Shown here: piece by piece, positions 22,246 through 32,554 of the stretch | Layout of the letters: each line of letters opens with the position of its first letter | How positions within the stretch are numbered: position 1 is the first letter of the stretch | Assembly: GCA_002077065.1 (NCBI GenBank) | Contig: NAJO01000024.1 | Span: 310,001-374,000 of the forward strand | DNA: 64,000 nt | Source of the DNA: Cryoendolithus antarcticus | Lineage: Eukaryota > Ascomycota > Dothideomycetes > Cladosporiales > Cladosporiaceae | Direction of reading: 5' to 3' | Translations under genes and position numbers: made by a program | Notes under the pieces: model-generated | What the model saw: the letters and a program-made list of their open reading frames with translations, nothing else | Told to the model about the DNA's origin: nothing | Database searches by the model: none

Positions 22246-22970
22246 CTACATCATACCTAGAACAGCCGCCACCACCCCAACGCCGGCTCCAAGGAGAGGC
22301 ATAGCAGTCACCACAGCACCCGCGTTCCCAGTCTGAGAAGCCGCAGCCTGCGTAGCGCTCGAAACCACACTGCCAGCTGCGTTGGTAACGCTCGAAAGTG
22401 TGCCTGCAGTAGCCGAGCTCGTAGCATCAGAAGCGGAGTTCACTGCGCTGGAAGCAGCGGACGAAGCGGAGCTGGCGACGCTGCTCAGCGTAGACTGTGC
22501 AGCGCTCGTGGCCGATGCGGCGGCGGATGAAATGGAGGATGTGAGAGATGCGGCGTTGGTGGCCGGGCTGGACGTCGCACCGGAAGTGGCGGAGGTGAGA
22601 GACGAGGCGAAGGTAGTGCTTGCGAAGCTGCAGGAGCGGGCAATGTCTGCTACGTTATCTGCACTATAAGTCAGGCCCACACCCTCCGTTGTCTATTGAC
22701 GGGGATGTACATACTGTCCGGATCGTTCTCCACCTCAGTCAAGCAAGCATTACAGAGCGGGATCTCAGTGCTAGCTGATGGGTTCGTGCAAATGCAGTTC
22801 AGACGTGCTGTGTCGTCGTTGTCGTTGGTGTCACAGCCTTGAGAGAGGCTCACGACGCTCGCGCAGACGTTTCGGCACCGTTGCGGGATGTCGTCTGTCT
22901 CAACATCTTGCGCAAGGACCGCGGAGATGGTGGCGAGAGCGAGCACGCTGATGCGGGTGAGTGTGAGCAT
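22246..22970 (-). CDS. Secreted cysteine-rich protein with Ser/Ala-rich GPI-type tail
   Basis: There are two exons, 22970-22715 and 22658-22246 (GTATGT donor, TGCAG acceptor), giving 222 residues. A signal peptide (MLTLTRISVLALATISAVLAQ) is followed by a compact region with eight cysteines: RCRNVC, QGC, LNCIC, PLCNAC and RSC. A long Ser/Ala/Thr-rich stretch then leads to a hydrophobic C-terminus preceded by a small-residue site near NAG, as expected for GPI anchoring. The eight cysteines recall CFEM proteins, but the spacing (CxxxC, CxC, CxxC) does not fit the CFEM consensus well. It is probably a cell-wall or membrane-anchored protein; its function is not known. Confidence 0.82.
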
Positions 22971-24181
22971 GGTTGCAATTGATCGAAGGAATGAATCTGT
23001 ATGGACGTGATGCGTTGGAGTCGTTGGATGGGTTGATGATGAGAGGATGGTGTGAGCCTGAGAGCAGATGAGTGAAGATATACTACCTTGATCTCTCCCC
23101 GCGGCGAGCGCCCAGCGAACAAGGCCAGTCTAGCGTGTAGTACACGCGGATATACATATCGTGGCGAGACCTGAGTCGACTGCGCCCACGCTGGAGGTGT
23201 GTCCGGTGGGTAATCGCACAGCTGAGCAGTCTGTATGGCTGACCCACTGGTTTCGACTTCAAGCAAGCGAGAATACCCACGTCTGCCGGAAGTAGCAGAT
23301 TGGAACCTTTGGAACAGACATCGTGGCTGACGGCACTTACGACTTACCCCAAGACTCGACGGCAGTTTCATGATCTGCGGGTACAGCGTATGCTAACCTC
23401 TCGGCGTTGTCGTAGGTTCCACATGTCGACCAATGCGGCTCAAGTGAGTTCTGATGATCACTGAAAGCAGACTCGAGGAATCGACTGCCAAGTCAATTAT
23501 GGATCCCCTTGGCAGGGCGCTCAGCCACGATGTCGTCGCGATAGAGATGCTGATCCACTGTTGTGGAGATGGACTCCGACCGTTGAAGGCTGTACTGAGG
23601 TAACAGCGATGGTGTCTCTGCGCGAGACGGACGAAGGTGAGAGGTTTGGTGATCTGGGAGTGATGTGATATGATTCCATTGCTTGAGTAATGCAGTAGAT
23701 GTGTGCACAATCAGCCGCACACTGTTGTCGAGAAGCATTGCATGGTCCGTCGACGTGCTCAACCAAACTTTACAATGTAATTGACATGTTCGTGAGACGA
23801 TATCCTGCGCCACGCAGAGACGAAATTAATGCCGTATGCTCATTGTGATCGTCGGCCAAGACACCAAGTGATCCGACTTCGCCCAGTGGATGTGGATATG
23901 TACCAGAACGTTCGTCAACTGCCGCATCAGACTGCCATAGACGCGACGACAGAGTCGACCCAACCATCCTCGTAATGAGCTTTGTTGCTCTCGATGCTTC
24001 CAGTTAGCACACGCAGACCGCGCGCAGTCTACATATCGAGTCATAAGTCTACTGGATGTTGCTGTCGAATTAGAGTTGCTGGAGTGGTGGCGTCAGCGGC
24101 GTGTCTTGAGTCATGGAAGTCGCGTCCTACAAGAGCGCGTAAAGTGCAGCAGACGACACGGCCGATGCCAACGCTTCGTTC
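22971..24181. other. Intergenic region, divergent promoters
   Basis: This is the upstream region of the GPI-type gene (leftward) and of the alkyltransferase gene (rightward). Short open frames on the minus strand near 23393-24044 overlap each other and show no domain. I see no convincing gene. Confidence 0.45.
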
Positions 24182-25108
24182 ATGCGAAACAGGATCATCG
24201 CAGCGATGGAGGAGCTACGCACGCAGTGGAATGATCTCTATCGCACAAAATTGCCAGCGATGGCGAAGGCCCGTGATCAAGCGCAGCCCAAATGGCCCGT
24301 CTTCCTGGACCACTGCTTTGCGCGCATAGTGCTTGACATCGCTGTTGGAATTGACAAGCCATGGACGGAGGTTGTAAAGTCGCCTGCTGTGAAGAATATG
24401 TCCGAAGAGCAGCTTACCAACGCTATCTCACTTGCTGAGAGACTTGCCAATGGAGAGGCGAACCTCGTCGAATTGGACGAGAGAAGTCTGGAATTGAGAG
24501 GAAAGACGTCAAAGACTGGAGTGAAGCGGAAAGCTCCAACAGAGAGCAAACCGGATGTCAAGCCCGAGCCAAAGACGAAGAAGCGAAAACCTGACGGGAC
24601 GATCTCGAAGTACTTCATGCCTTCACCCGAAAGGACCAAACTGTCGAGATCGCCTGTAGAGAACGACGACGTCAAATCCAAGCGAGATGCGACCGATGAT
24701 GCGCCACCCGCCGCTGGCAAAGACCTGCCAGGCATGAAAGTCCAGCTCGACCGCATCGCGTCCTCCACGACACTCACACCCTTCCGCAAGCAAACCCTCA
24801 CAATGCTCTGCCAAGTCCCGCCCGGCCGCTACAGCACCTACCAGGCCATGTCGAACTACATCACAGCAACTTCGCATAAGACATGCGCTCGTGCGATCGG
24901 TAACGCCATGCGGAACAACCCGTTCGCGCCTGAGGTGCCTTGCCATCGCATTTTGGCTGCTGACGGGTCCCTGGGTGGCTTTGGGGGTAGCTGGGGCGAA
25001 GATGGCAAGCATGCGAGTAAGAAGCATGCGATTCTGCATGAAGAGGGAGTAAGGTTTGACTCGAAGGGCAAGGTGAAAGGGCCTCCGTTTCGCGAGTTCC
25101 ATGCTTGA
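24182..25108 (+). CDS. MGT1: O6-alkylguanine-DNA alkyltransferase with fungal N-terminal extension
   Basis: This single exon codes 308 residues. The C-terminal third is the suicide alkyl-acceptor domain: FRKQTLTMLCQVPPGRYSTY, the helix-turn-helix with recognition helix around RAIGNAMRNNPF, and the active site VPCHRI with Cys254. It transfers O6-alkyl groups from guanine to itself in the nucleus. The N-terminal 110 residues form a separate conserved-looking helical domain (PKWPVFLDHCFARIVLD, then PAVKNMSEEQL and LDERSLELRGK) that I associate with fungal versions of this protein. A lysine-rich linker with a KKRKPDGTISKYF segment joins the two. The first ATG is used; no intron is needed. Confidence 0.85.
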   Translation: MRNRIIAAMEELRTQWNDLYRTKLPAMAKARDQAQPKWPVFLDHCFARIVLDIAVGIDKPWTEVVKSPAVKNMSEEQLTNAISLAERLANGEANLVELDERSLELRGKTSKTGVKRKAPTESKPDVKPEPKTKKRKPDGTISKYFMPSPERTKLSRSPVENDDVKSKRDATDDAPPAAGKDLPGMKVQLDRIASSTTLTPFRKQTLTMLCQVPPGRYSTYQAMSNYITATSHKTCARAIGNAMRNNPFAPEVPCHRILAADGSLGGFGGSWGEDGKHASKKHAILHEEGVRFDSKGKVKGPPFREFHA

Positions 25109-25377
25109 GCTCACTTACGCGAGCTCTTCTCGAAAAGCTGTCATATGTGGGAGGGCTAGTATGTGTCGTACCGACAGATCCTAGACTCGTGGGACTATCA
25201 GTGAGAGCACCCACGGAGCGTCGTCATGCTCCGCTTCACGTGTCGCTCGCGTACGCGGGTCAGCATTCCAGAGACTGGACACAACACTTGGCACGTCACC
25301 CGTCGACGCGACTGCGTTTGAAGAGCGGCTTGACTGGGCACTTGCTGAACAGGGTTGCGCATCCGAGTCAAGCAACG

Positions 25378-26114
25378 ATGCTCACCATCGCGGTCTTCGC
25401 CATTGCGCTTGCGGCAAGTGTTCAGGCACAGTGTGAGTCGAAGAAGACGACCCCAAAAACTTCCACGCCGCTGACTTAACGACAAAGCAACTACGCTACC
25501 TCCTCAATATGCCTTTTCGACACCAAGCGCCGCTGCCGCTGGCAGTCTTAAGGGCGTTTCGTACTCCTACACGTACACTTACACCACGGCTTCGACAGCC
25601 TGGCAAGCCCCGTCCTTTGCTACACCAGCTCCAATTCCACCCTGCTCGGACACGATGTGCCCAGCACTCGACCACAAGACATGTCAAGACGACATGGGCG
25701 TCACTTGGGGCGTACTCTGCGACACCCGCCTCAGCGGCATCGTCATCACGACAAGCGGCAAGCACAAGCGCGTCGATACCGAGCGAGACTTGGAGGAAGT
25801 AATTCCGGCTGCAGCTGCGCTCGAAGAACGCAATGCCCAAGGACTCGGCGCAAGGGAATTGGCGGACCGCGAGTTGACTCAACGAACGTACACTGGGACT
25901 TTGGGGGGTTGCACAGGCTACTGCGGCATGTTTGACAAGTCGTACTGTGTTGGTGTGGCGTACAATGTTGGCTTCAACGGGAACTGCATGTCGGTATGTC
26001 TTCGAAGCATCAATCGCGCGCGACGAGAGAGCTGTTGCTAATGCATCACAGTATGATGTTGTCGATGGGACTTTCCCAGCGCCGGGAGGAATCGCGGCGA
26101 TCCGGGAGTCCTAG
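25378..26114 (+). CDS. Secreted PAN/Apple-like cysteine-rich protein
   Basis: There are three exons: 25378-25432, 25488-25993 and 26052-26114 (GTGAGT/AAAG and GTATGT/CACAG introns), giving 207 residues. The first exon codes a signal peptide, MLTIAVFAIALAASVQAQ. The mature protein has a Ser/Thr/Tyr-rich stretch and two cysteine clusters: CSDTMCP/TCQDD/VLCDT near the middle and GGCTGYCGMFDKSYCVG with NCMS near the end. That spacing, with a buried V-A-Y strand, resembles fungal PAN/Apple modules, which bind proteins or carbohydrates. It is a plausible extracellular adhesin or effector-like protein, but the role is inference. It lies 269 bases downstream of the alkyltransferase, on the same strand. 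Confidence 0.78.
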
Positions 26115-27222
26115 ATCGTCCTCCTATAGACTTCCGGCATCGAGCTTGAGGCTTTGCATGTTGCAAAATATTGATTCATTGTTGAAGTCATTGATGAACC
26201 TACCGATCGCGCCTTCCCTCCCTGTTGTACGTCAAGTGTAAACCTTGTGCCGACTTCACCTCCTATGATGCAGGCCCTTCACGAATCACTCTCACTCACA
26301 TGCATTGTTTGAACCATCTGCTGGGTATTCGCCTCTGATGTGTCCCATGTTCTGTTCTCTGCTGGATCATCAACGATGTTGAGACAGCTCAGGCTACGCA
26401 GCGGTCCTAGCAGCATCTCTCCGCTGCCCACGCTGCCCTCCAATATGTGAGAGACTCAACGTGCGAACCAAGGGACCGCCGGGGACCCAATGCCATGGCA
26501 AGTTCGAGTCATGCACAGCATATTGCCTTGTCGTTATTGGCATGGCTGCCACATGGCTGCCGAAAGCTACGGCAACGTGCATGCTAATCTCAACATCTGG
26601 ATATTATAGTCCATGTTTGTTATTAGGTTTGCAAAGTGACCACCTCTTCGATCCTGTCGTTGCGGACTCTTCACGCGATATTCTATGGATCAAGCAAAGT
26701 CAACAACAGGCCTGCGAAAGACTCCGCGCCTCTTCAGCGAATTGGCATGCTCGCTTGGCGCACGTGCAGGCTTTCTCCTGGGGCCGACTTCTGAACTTCT
26801 TTCCCCAATCCCCTCCACTCCGACCATTCGCAACGCGACAATCGCCATGTGGTACCCGTCGACATGCAGGTCCTCTCGCTTACGACGGGCCCATCCCAGC
26901 GCGTGGAACACCCCACGACGCGACGCCTGCTTTGGGATCTGAGGCCGGTGAAAGTGAGGTACTGAGCCCCTCTTGGCGAGAGCCGCGATCGTGACAGAAA
27001 CGCCTTCAGGGCTAGCAGATTGTATGGCCTGAGGCCAGGCGCAGCATGTGCGTCTCCTATCGGCGGTGTTGTATTTCCATTGTCTCCTAATCTGGCACTT
27101 GTGCATTTTACCACGATTTTCTATTTCACGGCATCTTGAAGCGTGCAAACCTGCTGTAAAAGCCGCGAGTAGACGACGAGTCGCAGTCCTCCACCGCGCC
27201 GTCCGGCAGCACAGCCAGAGTC
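26115..27222. other. Intergenic region
   Basis: This is the 3' flank of the PAN-like gene and upstream region of the next gene. The longest open frame, 26461-26994, starts with GTG, has no domain and overlaps antisense frames; I do not call it. I see no repeat. Confidence 0.45.
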
Positions 27223-29490
27223 ATGGCGCTGTCACCTAGCGTTGGCGACATACTTATGCTATCGCAGACAGCCTGGAAGATAGGAAGGGCATTCACAAAA
27301 GGCAGAGGATCCGCCCCGAGAGAGTTTGCTGAGGTGGAGCGAGAGTCCGATGGCCTCAGCCAAGCATTGAAGCTAGTAGCTGAGACATTACATGCGGACG
27401 GCAGCATACTAGCAGCTGCCGATCAAGAGACACAAGAGGCTGTAGCTACCATCTTGGACAGTGCGAACACTACGCTGAGCGACCTGGAGAGCTTCGTGGA
27501 AAGATACAGCGCAGTGGAAAAGAAGACTGGCATACGGACATGGAGTGAGGTGGTGATCGCGAACTACAAGACGGTGCAATGGACGCAGAGCAAAGGCTCA
27601 ATCACGGAGCTGCGAGATATGCTACAGATGCACACCAATACCATCAACTTGACTATGCAGGCGTTGCAATCACGCAGTCTGTCACGGCTGGAGAGGATTG
27701 CAGTGCCAATGGCAGAGAAGGTCGACTCAATACACGACTCGGTCAACGGGGAGTCTGGCATTGGCAAGAAGGTAGACGAATTGCATGCACTTATAATGGC
27801 GTTCGCCAATAGCACGCCCAGCCTGGTCGCGCGGGAACGTCAGGGCAGAAATAGCGCCGCATCGAGTTCGACCATCTCAACCTTGGAGTCGCAGCGTGGA
27901 AAGCCGCGCGAGATCGAAGCTGCACCCATGCGTCTTGCAATCCCACCACCGAGGCTGTCGAGTAATGGGACGATTGCTGTCTCAAGCGCTCAAGACCAGC
28001 GCCGAATGCGCGAAGACTCTGCCTACTACAGCCTTGACCAGCCCGGCAAGCCCAAAGACTGGACATTTGAAAGCGAATCGCCACCGTCGAACAGATCTAG
28101 TGTTGGCGGAGCAGCAGCAGCTCCACAGGAAAGTACAGTAGTCGCCGGTCCGAGCACCTGGCTAGGCACACCGGACATGCCTCCGAACTCGCGCCGGACT
28201 TCCAACATTGCGCGTCGCGAGTCCTCGACGCTACCATTCCTTCTGGCCATGTCGAGCTCCGGAGACACCCGCGCTGGTAGCAGCGATGAAAGGCTACCTG
28301 CAGTGGAAGACTCGCCCATCTCGCCACGCTCTGTCAATCGCGCTGCACAATCCAGGGGTAATTCAACACTCCCGTCACCAGCTATGAGCCCGAATACTTC
28401 ACCCGACCGACGACCAGCCACGCCAAGTTCCATCATGCTACCTGCTCGCGCCCGTACTTCGACCAATGCCGGCAAACGACCTTCCAAGGCACCGACAAAT
28501 GGGCAGAACCGCAATTCGGCGCCTGGTGTACCAACCTTCGAGAAGTCACTCTTCCGTAACGCGGCGATCCTCTGCGACACACGTTACAAAGTCGTCGAAT
28601 ACGCGGAACACGATCCCGCTGCCATCGATCCGAGATTCGACACCAAGATGGTGCCTGCCACGACCGAGGGCCGTATCTGTGTAATTCGAAAGCGAGAGCG
28701 GCTCCCCCATGGCGGCACACAGACAGCGACCAGCGTATGGGTGATCTCTGATGATGGCGAAGTGCGCTGCCAGCAGAAGTTGCCTGATGGTGTGGAGACC
28801 ATCCCACTTTGTAGCTACTTTGACACTGATAAGGTCATGTTACCGTCCCACACAGCTGGAAAGGATGTCACACTGAGATTTCATGGCACGCAATGGGAAG
28901 ATCCGATCGAGAAGGAGGCGCATACGAATTGGGTGAACTATGTTCTGGAGTCCGACGAAGCAGCTGCTACATTTCAGTCCGCGATCTTCGAGCGAAGACT
29001 GCTGGGATCTTTCGCGACACTCAAGACGACTGTGATCCACGATGGCTTCAAGGGTACATTCGCACTTGAAGAACAGATGGTCAATATCGACGTCCTCCGC
29101 ATCTGGGAGGAGGACGGCAGCAACATCGCAGGCGGCACCGGCGGTGTCATGGCTCTCGTGCACTACGCCTCAAACTTCAGCGACGGGTGGGCAAGATGGT
29201 GGATGAACTCTTCTCGCCAGCCTGTGCGACTCAAGGAAGACGACGTCAAGCATGTAAAGCTGAAAGGCATCGATATTCCTTATCCGAAACCGGGCGGTGG
29301 ACTTGCGCGTGCGCCTACTTCGAATGGAGACATTGCAAGACGGACGAGTGATATACAGGGGAAGAAGAAAGGCGCCGAGAAGCGGATTACTGGTGTGCGG
29401 ATCGAGTTTCGGGATCTGGATGAGAGGATCAAGTTCATGGCTATGATGAAGAGGTTGCAGGAGAGGATGTTGCCTTTGCCGGACATCTGA
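27223..29490 (+). CDS. Fungal protein with STAND/HET-type N-terminal helical region
   Basis: This single exon codes 755 residues. The first 200 residues are helical and begin SPSVGDILMLSQTAWKIGRA, with the FTKGRGSAPREFAEVERE motif. I associate this opening with the N-terminal region of many fungal NLR/STAND and HET-related proteins; no NACHT or other nucleotide-binding motif follows. The middle (about 200-440) is Ser/Pro-rich and disordered. The C-terminal 310 residues form a folded region (from AILCDTRYKVVEYAEHD to RIEFRDLDERIKFMAMMKRLQ), possibly PH-like, of unknown function. There is no signal peptide or membrane segment, so it is likely cytoplasmic. The next gene on the same strand, 582 bases on, is caspase-fold-like. 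Confidence 0.75.
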   Translation: MALSPSVGDILMLSQTAWKIGRAFTKGRGSAPREFAEVERESDGLSQALKLVAETLHADGSILAAADQETQEAVATILDSANTTLSDLESFVERYSAVEKKTGIRTWSEVVIANYKTVQWTQSKGSITELRDMLQMHTNTINLTMQALQSRSLSRLERIAVPMAEKVDSIHDSVNGESGIGKKVDELHALIMAFANSTPSLVARERQGRNSAASSSTISTLESQRGKPREIEAAPMRLAIPPPRLSSNGTIAVSSAQDQRRMREDSAYYSLDQPGKPKDWTFESESPPSNRSSVGGAAAAPQESTVVAGPSTWLGTPDMPPNSRRTSNIARRESSTLPFLLAMSSSGDTRAGSSDERLPAVEDSPISPRSVNRAAQSRGNSTLPSPAMSPNTSPDRRPATPSSIMLPARARTSTNAGKRPSKAPTNGQNRNSAPGVPTFEKSLFRNAAILCDTRYKVVEYAEHDPAAIDPRFDTKMVPATTEGRICVIRKRERLPHGGTQTATSVWVISDDGEVRCQQKLPDGVETIPLCSYFDTDKVMLPSHTAGKDVTLRFHGTQWEDPIEKEAHTNWVNYVLESDEAAATFQSAIFERRLLGSFATLKTTVIHDGFKGTFALEEQMVNIDVLRIWEEDGSNIAGGTGGVMALVHYASNFSDGWARWWMNSSRQPVRLKEDDVKHVKLKGIDIPYPKPGGGLARAPTSNGDIARRTSDIQGKKKGAEKRITGVRIEFRDLDERIKFMAMMKRLQERMLPLPDI

Positions 29491-30072
29491 ACATCTGGCA
29501 ACGCATTTTCATTTCAATAAAGACCCTGCACTCGTCCTGACACGGCCGTAGCCATTGGATGGCTTGAGCATGATCACACGCCAGCGTACGGCCGCTCAAA
29601 CATTGCATAAAGCTCAAAGCCAGTACACCTGTCGCATCGTTGGATCGAAGCCAATCTGTGTGTTGCAGGACTGCCAGAGCTGATCCGCCAGCGCCACTCA
29701 GTGCCATCAATAGTCCAAGCACAGCCGGCAGCTCATCTTGTCACTCACTGGAGACTATGGCATGCTTCACAGCTCAGTCAGGGTCATTGGCTCACTGTCG
29801 GACGTTTAGATTACTACGATCGAGTATCACTTCAAGCAGCACATGCTATAGCAGTGACTTCATCTGGTCCTTTCCTTCAGACATTGACCTCACTGGAGCC
29901 GATCACGTGTCGTGAGTATTACGAGGAGCATGACATAAGTACCTCTTTTTCTACTCCCTCTCTCTTACTACAACATATACTCTACCACGACTCAACACTC
30001 CCTCCACGATCTTGCTTACTGCAACCCAAGCCCTCCCAACCTACATCCAGCACACGACACTGAGCCACCGCC
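29491..30072. other. Intergenic region
   Basis: This separates the STAND-like gene and the caspase-like gene, on the same strand. The last 120 bases are C/T-rich, as in a fungal leader. Nothing else is recognised. Confidence 0.5.
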
Positions 30073-31657
30073 ATGGTAGCAATGGAGCGCATCTCCACCT
30101 CAGTTCCCACGACTCGACCAGGCTTCGTTGGTCCGAGATGGCGTATCGCACGCCCCCTCAAAAATCTGCGAGACACCCCGGCTCAATTCAGCCGTCCCTA
30201 TGATTACACCTATGCCTACATCCTCAACGACATTCCCCCAGAGGATGACCGCGATCTCAACAACGCGCAGAGGGAGCACCGCACCAAGTGCGATAACATG
30301 AGGTACATTTTTGAAGAAGTCATCGACACCGACAATATCGAGTCTGTCACATTTGGCACCGGGCCAAACTCGACTGCGAGATTCACGAGCAACGCGCAGC
30401 TGCAGGCTTTCTTCGTGAGCGAGCTGGAGGAAAGAGACGAGAAGGATCTCACGGTGATATATCTCCACGCCAGCGCTCGCGGCAATGGCGATCAGTACGA
30501 GTGGTGGGGCTCCCTGCTGAGCAAAATCTTTGATTTAACATCAACTGACATAGGTGACCAGGATGAATGCTAGTGCGGCTGGCAGGATCGACGCCTTTGC
30601 GCTCTTCACGGCTATCATAGAGCTGGAGAAGAACGTTCTCGTCATCCTCGACGGCCCAATGCCAACCCGCTACAAGAAGAAGCTCGACTGCCCGCACTCC
30701 TCTTTCGAGATCATGCATACGTCAGGGCCACTACTCAACGCGGCTGGTAATCCATACCACTACCACCTCACGGAGGCAATTCACAGATCTCTACCGCTGA
30801 TTACTGCCGGAACTTGGACGATGAAGCATCGCAAATCGATTCCGCAGATTCTTGCAAGGGAGAAAGCACTGTGGAACAACCCTCAGCGACAGTGGACCGC
30901 CAAGACTAAGTCCAATAGCACAGAAAGCATCGTACGCTTCTGTGTCGAACCAGCCGATGTTGCATTGCTCGGCAAGATCCGCATTCACGGCTGCGAGATC
31001 CAAGGCGATTGGTGTCCTGTGACTGGAGATGCACCGACCGATGATGACGGTTACGATCACGATAGTGGCAACGAGGGTGGCGATGATGACAGCGATGGCG
31101 AGACTCAACCACTTACACTTCCACACAAGCGCCAGAGAGGCCGCAAGGCTCATCCACAGCCGACCCCCAAGAAGGCCAGAGCAACAAAGCCAACAAAGAC
31201 GACGAAAGTTGCGAAGACGTTGAAGCCGGCGAAGCCGGCGAAGAAAGGGGGGGCGAGTGCTTCGAAGGCGACCACTTCAAAGGCTACTGGCCGTAAGCGT
31301 GGAGGTCGCAATAAGGCTCCCGCGTTGTCTGCGCCGAGAATCAATGACTTACCTCTGCTGAACCTACGCGACTCGTCAGTCCCGCCCGAGACTGACGATG
31401 AGGCTCTGATCACGCCCAAGGAAGAGGACGAGCCTTACCAGTACTTCAAGCGCGAGCCGTCGATCCTACTGAGCGACGATGATGATGTGAAGATGGAGTC
31501 TGATATCGAGGTCGTGAGCGTCAACGTCGGTCCTCCACCGCTTCGTGGCGATGAGCTGCTGTTTGTGAGCGAAAGCGAGAAGAATGATGATGATGATGAT
31601 GTGCAGTTTGTGTCGATGCGTCGTGACACGATCAACATTGACAGTGATGATGAATGA
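30073..31657 (+). CDS. Caspase-fold-like protein without catalytic dyad, acidic tail
   Basis: There are two exons, 30073-30494 and 30562-31657, with a 67-nt intron (GTACGA donor, CTGAC branch, ACCAG acceptor), giving 505 residues. The splice is inferred: the nearer acceptor at 30553 gives an immediate stop. The first 230 residues follow the layout of fungal caspase-like (C14) domains: strand YTYAYIL, helix CDNMRYIFEEV, helix AQLQAFFVSELEE, strand DLTVIYLHASARG, helix, then strand NVLVILDGPMP. In active relatives the last two read roughly YYxGHG and ILDxCY. Here there is no catalytic His in the HG position and no Cys after ILD. The C-terminal half is disordered, with an acidic patch, a Lys-rich tract, GRKRGGRNK and Ser/Asp-rich segments. 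It is probably nuclear and not a protease. Confidence 0.65.
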
Positions 31658-32554
31658 AGTGAGCGGTACGGTCAGAAACTACTGACCCCAGAACGCGGCA
31701 CAAAACTGCGCTGGAGGCTACAGAGAAGCTGCGAGCAGCTAAGACGCAGCTTGTCCATCATCGTAAGTTCCTGAGGGACAGATGTGGCACAGGAAGTGCG
31801 GTTGGAGTAGAGAGTACTGCCGGATATCCTGCATCAGCGGCGGGGAAGTCCAGGAAAGATGCGCGCCATAAGTTCCTGCGGGACAGGCCGATCTTGGAGG
31901 CGAAGGAGACGACCCAACGACGGGCGTGGCACATTGTGAACATTACTATGAACATTATCTTAAGACTCCCTGTGATTCCCAAGATCGGCATACTGTTCGA
32001 GCTACACTGTTACAAGCCGGCCCACGCGAGAGACTCCGTCCAAGACCTTCCTTGGCCACTCAGCTAAGCGTATGCTCCCATGCGCATGGCTAAGATCGAC
32101 CGCGTCACGATTGTCCCAGTAAGAGGCCAAGTAAGGACCCGCTCCTCGGACAAGTCAGACCGCCTCGACCGTCACGATGTGTATGTCGACAAGCTACGCG
32201 ATAGAGCTCATGCACCCAACGCGCAAGCCAACAGCTCAGGAGCAACAACACAAGCTCCAGAGAGATTATTTATATTCTGATTCGCGATGTTGAGACGCCA
32301 AAGGTATTTGAGTGTTCCATCTGGTGTCCCATCAGCCAGAAACCCCATCGGGAACCCATCTAGGGCTAGCTAGCATGAGCAGTGCAGAAGGGACGAGGAA
32401 GCACTCAAGCATCGACATTGCCGCGATGGTAAAGTGACGGCGTCTCCAATTGATGAGCGTAACGCAAAGTTGCAGCCCTTCATCATTGCTATACAATGTA
32501 TGATAGCAGCTTCGCTGACTTCTATCCCGCTCAGTATGCACAACCGCAAACCCT
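31658..32554. other. Intergenic region with a short imperfect direct repeat
   Basis: This is the 3' flank of two convergent genes. An 18-base element, taagttcctg(a/c)gggacag, occurs at 31764 and 31869. A stop-free stretch at 31663-32064 lacks a usable start codon. I see no other structure. Confidence 0.45.

Noticed and set aside
26461..26994. 177-codon plus-strand open frame
   Set aside because: It starts with GTG, has no recognisable domain or signal, and overlaps several antisense frames of similar length.
30495..30553. Shorter intron with acceptor TAG at 30553 in the caspase-like gene
   Set aside because: Joining there gives CAG followed at once by a TGA stop; the acceptor at 30561 keeps the frame.
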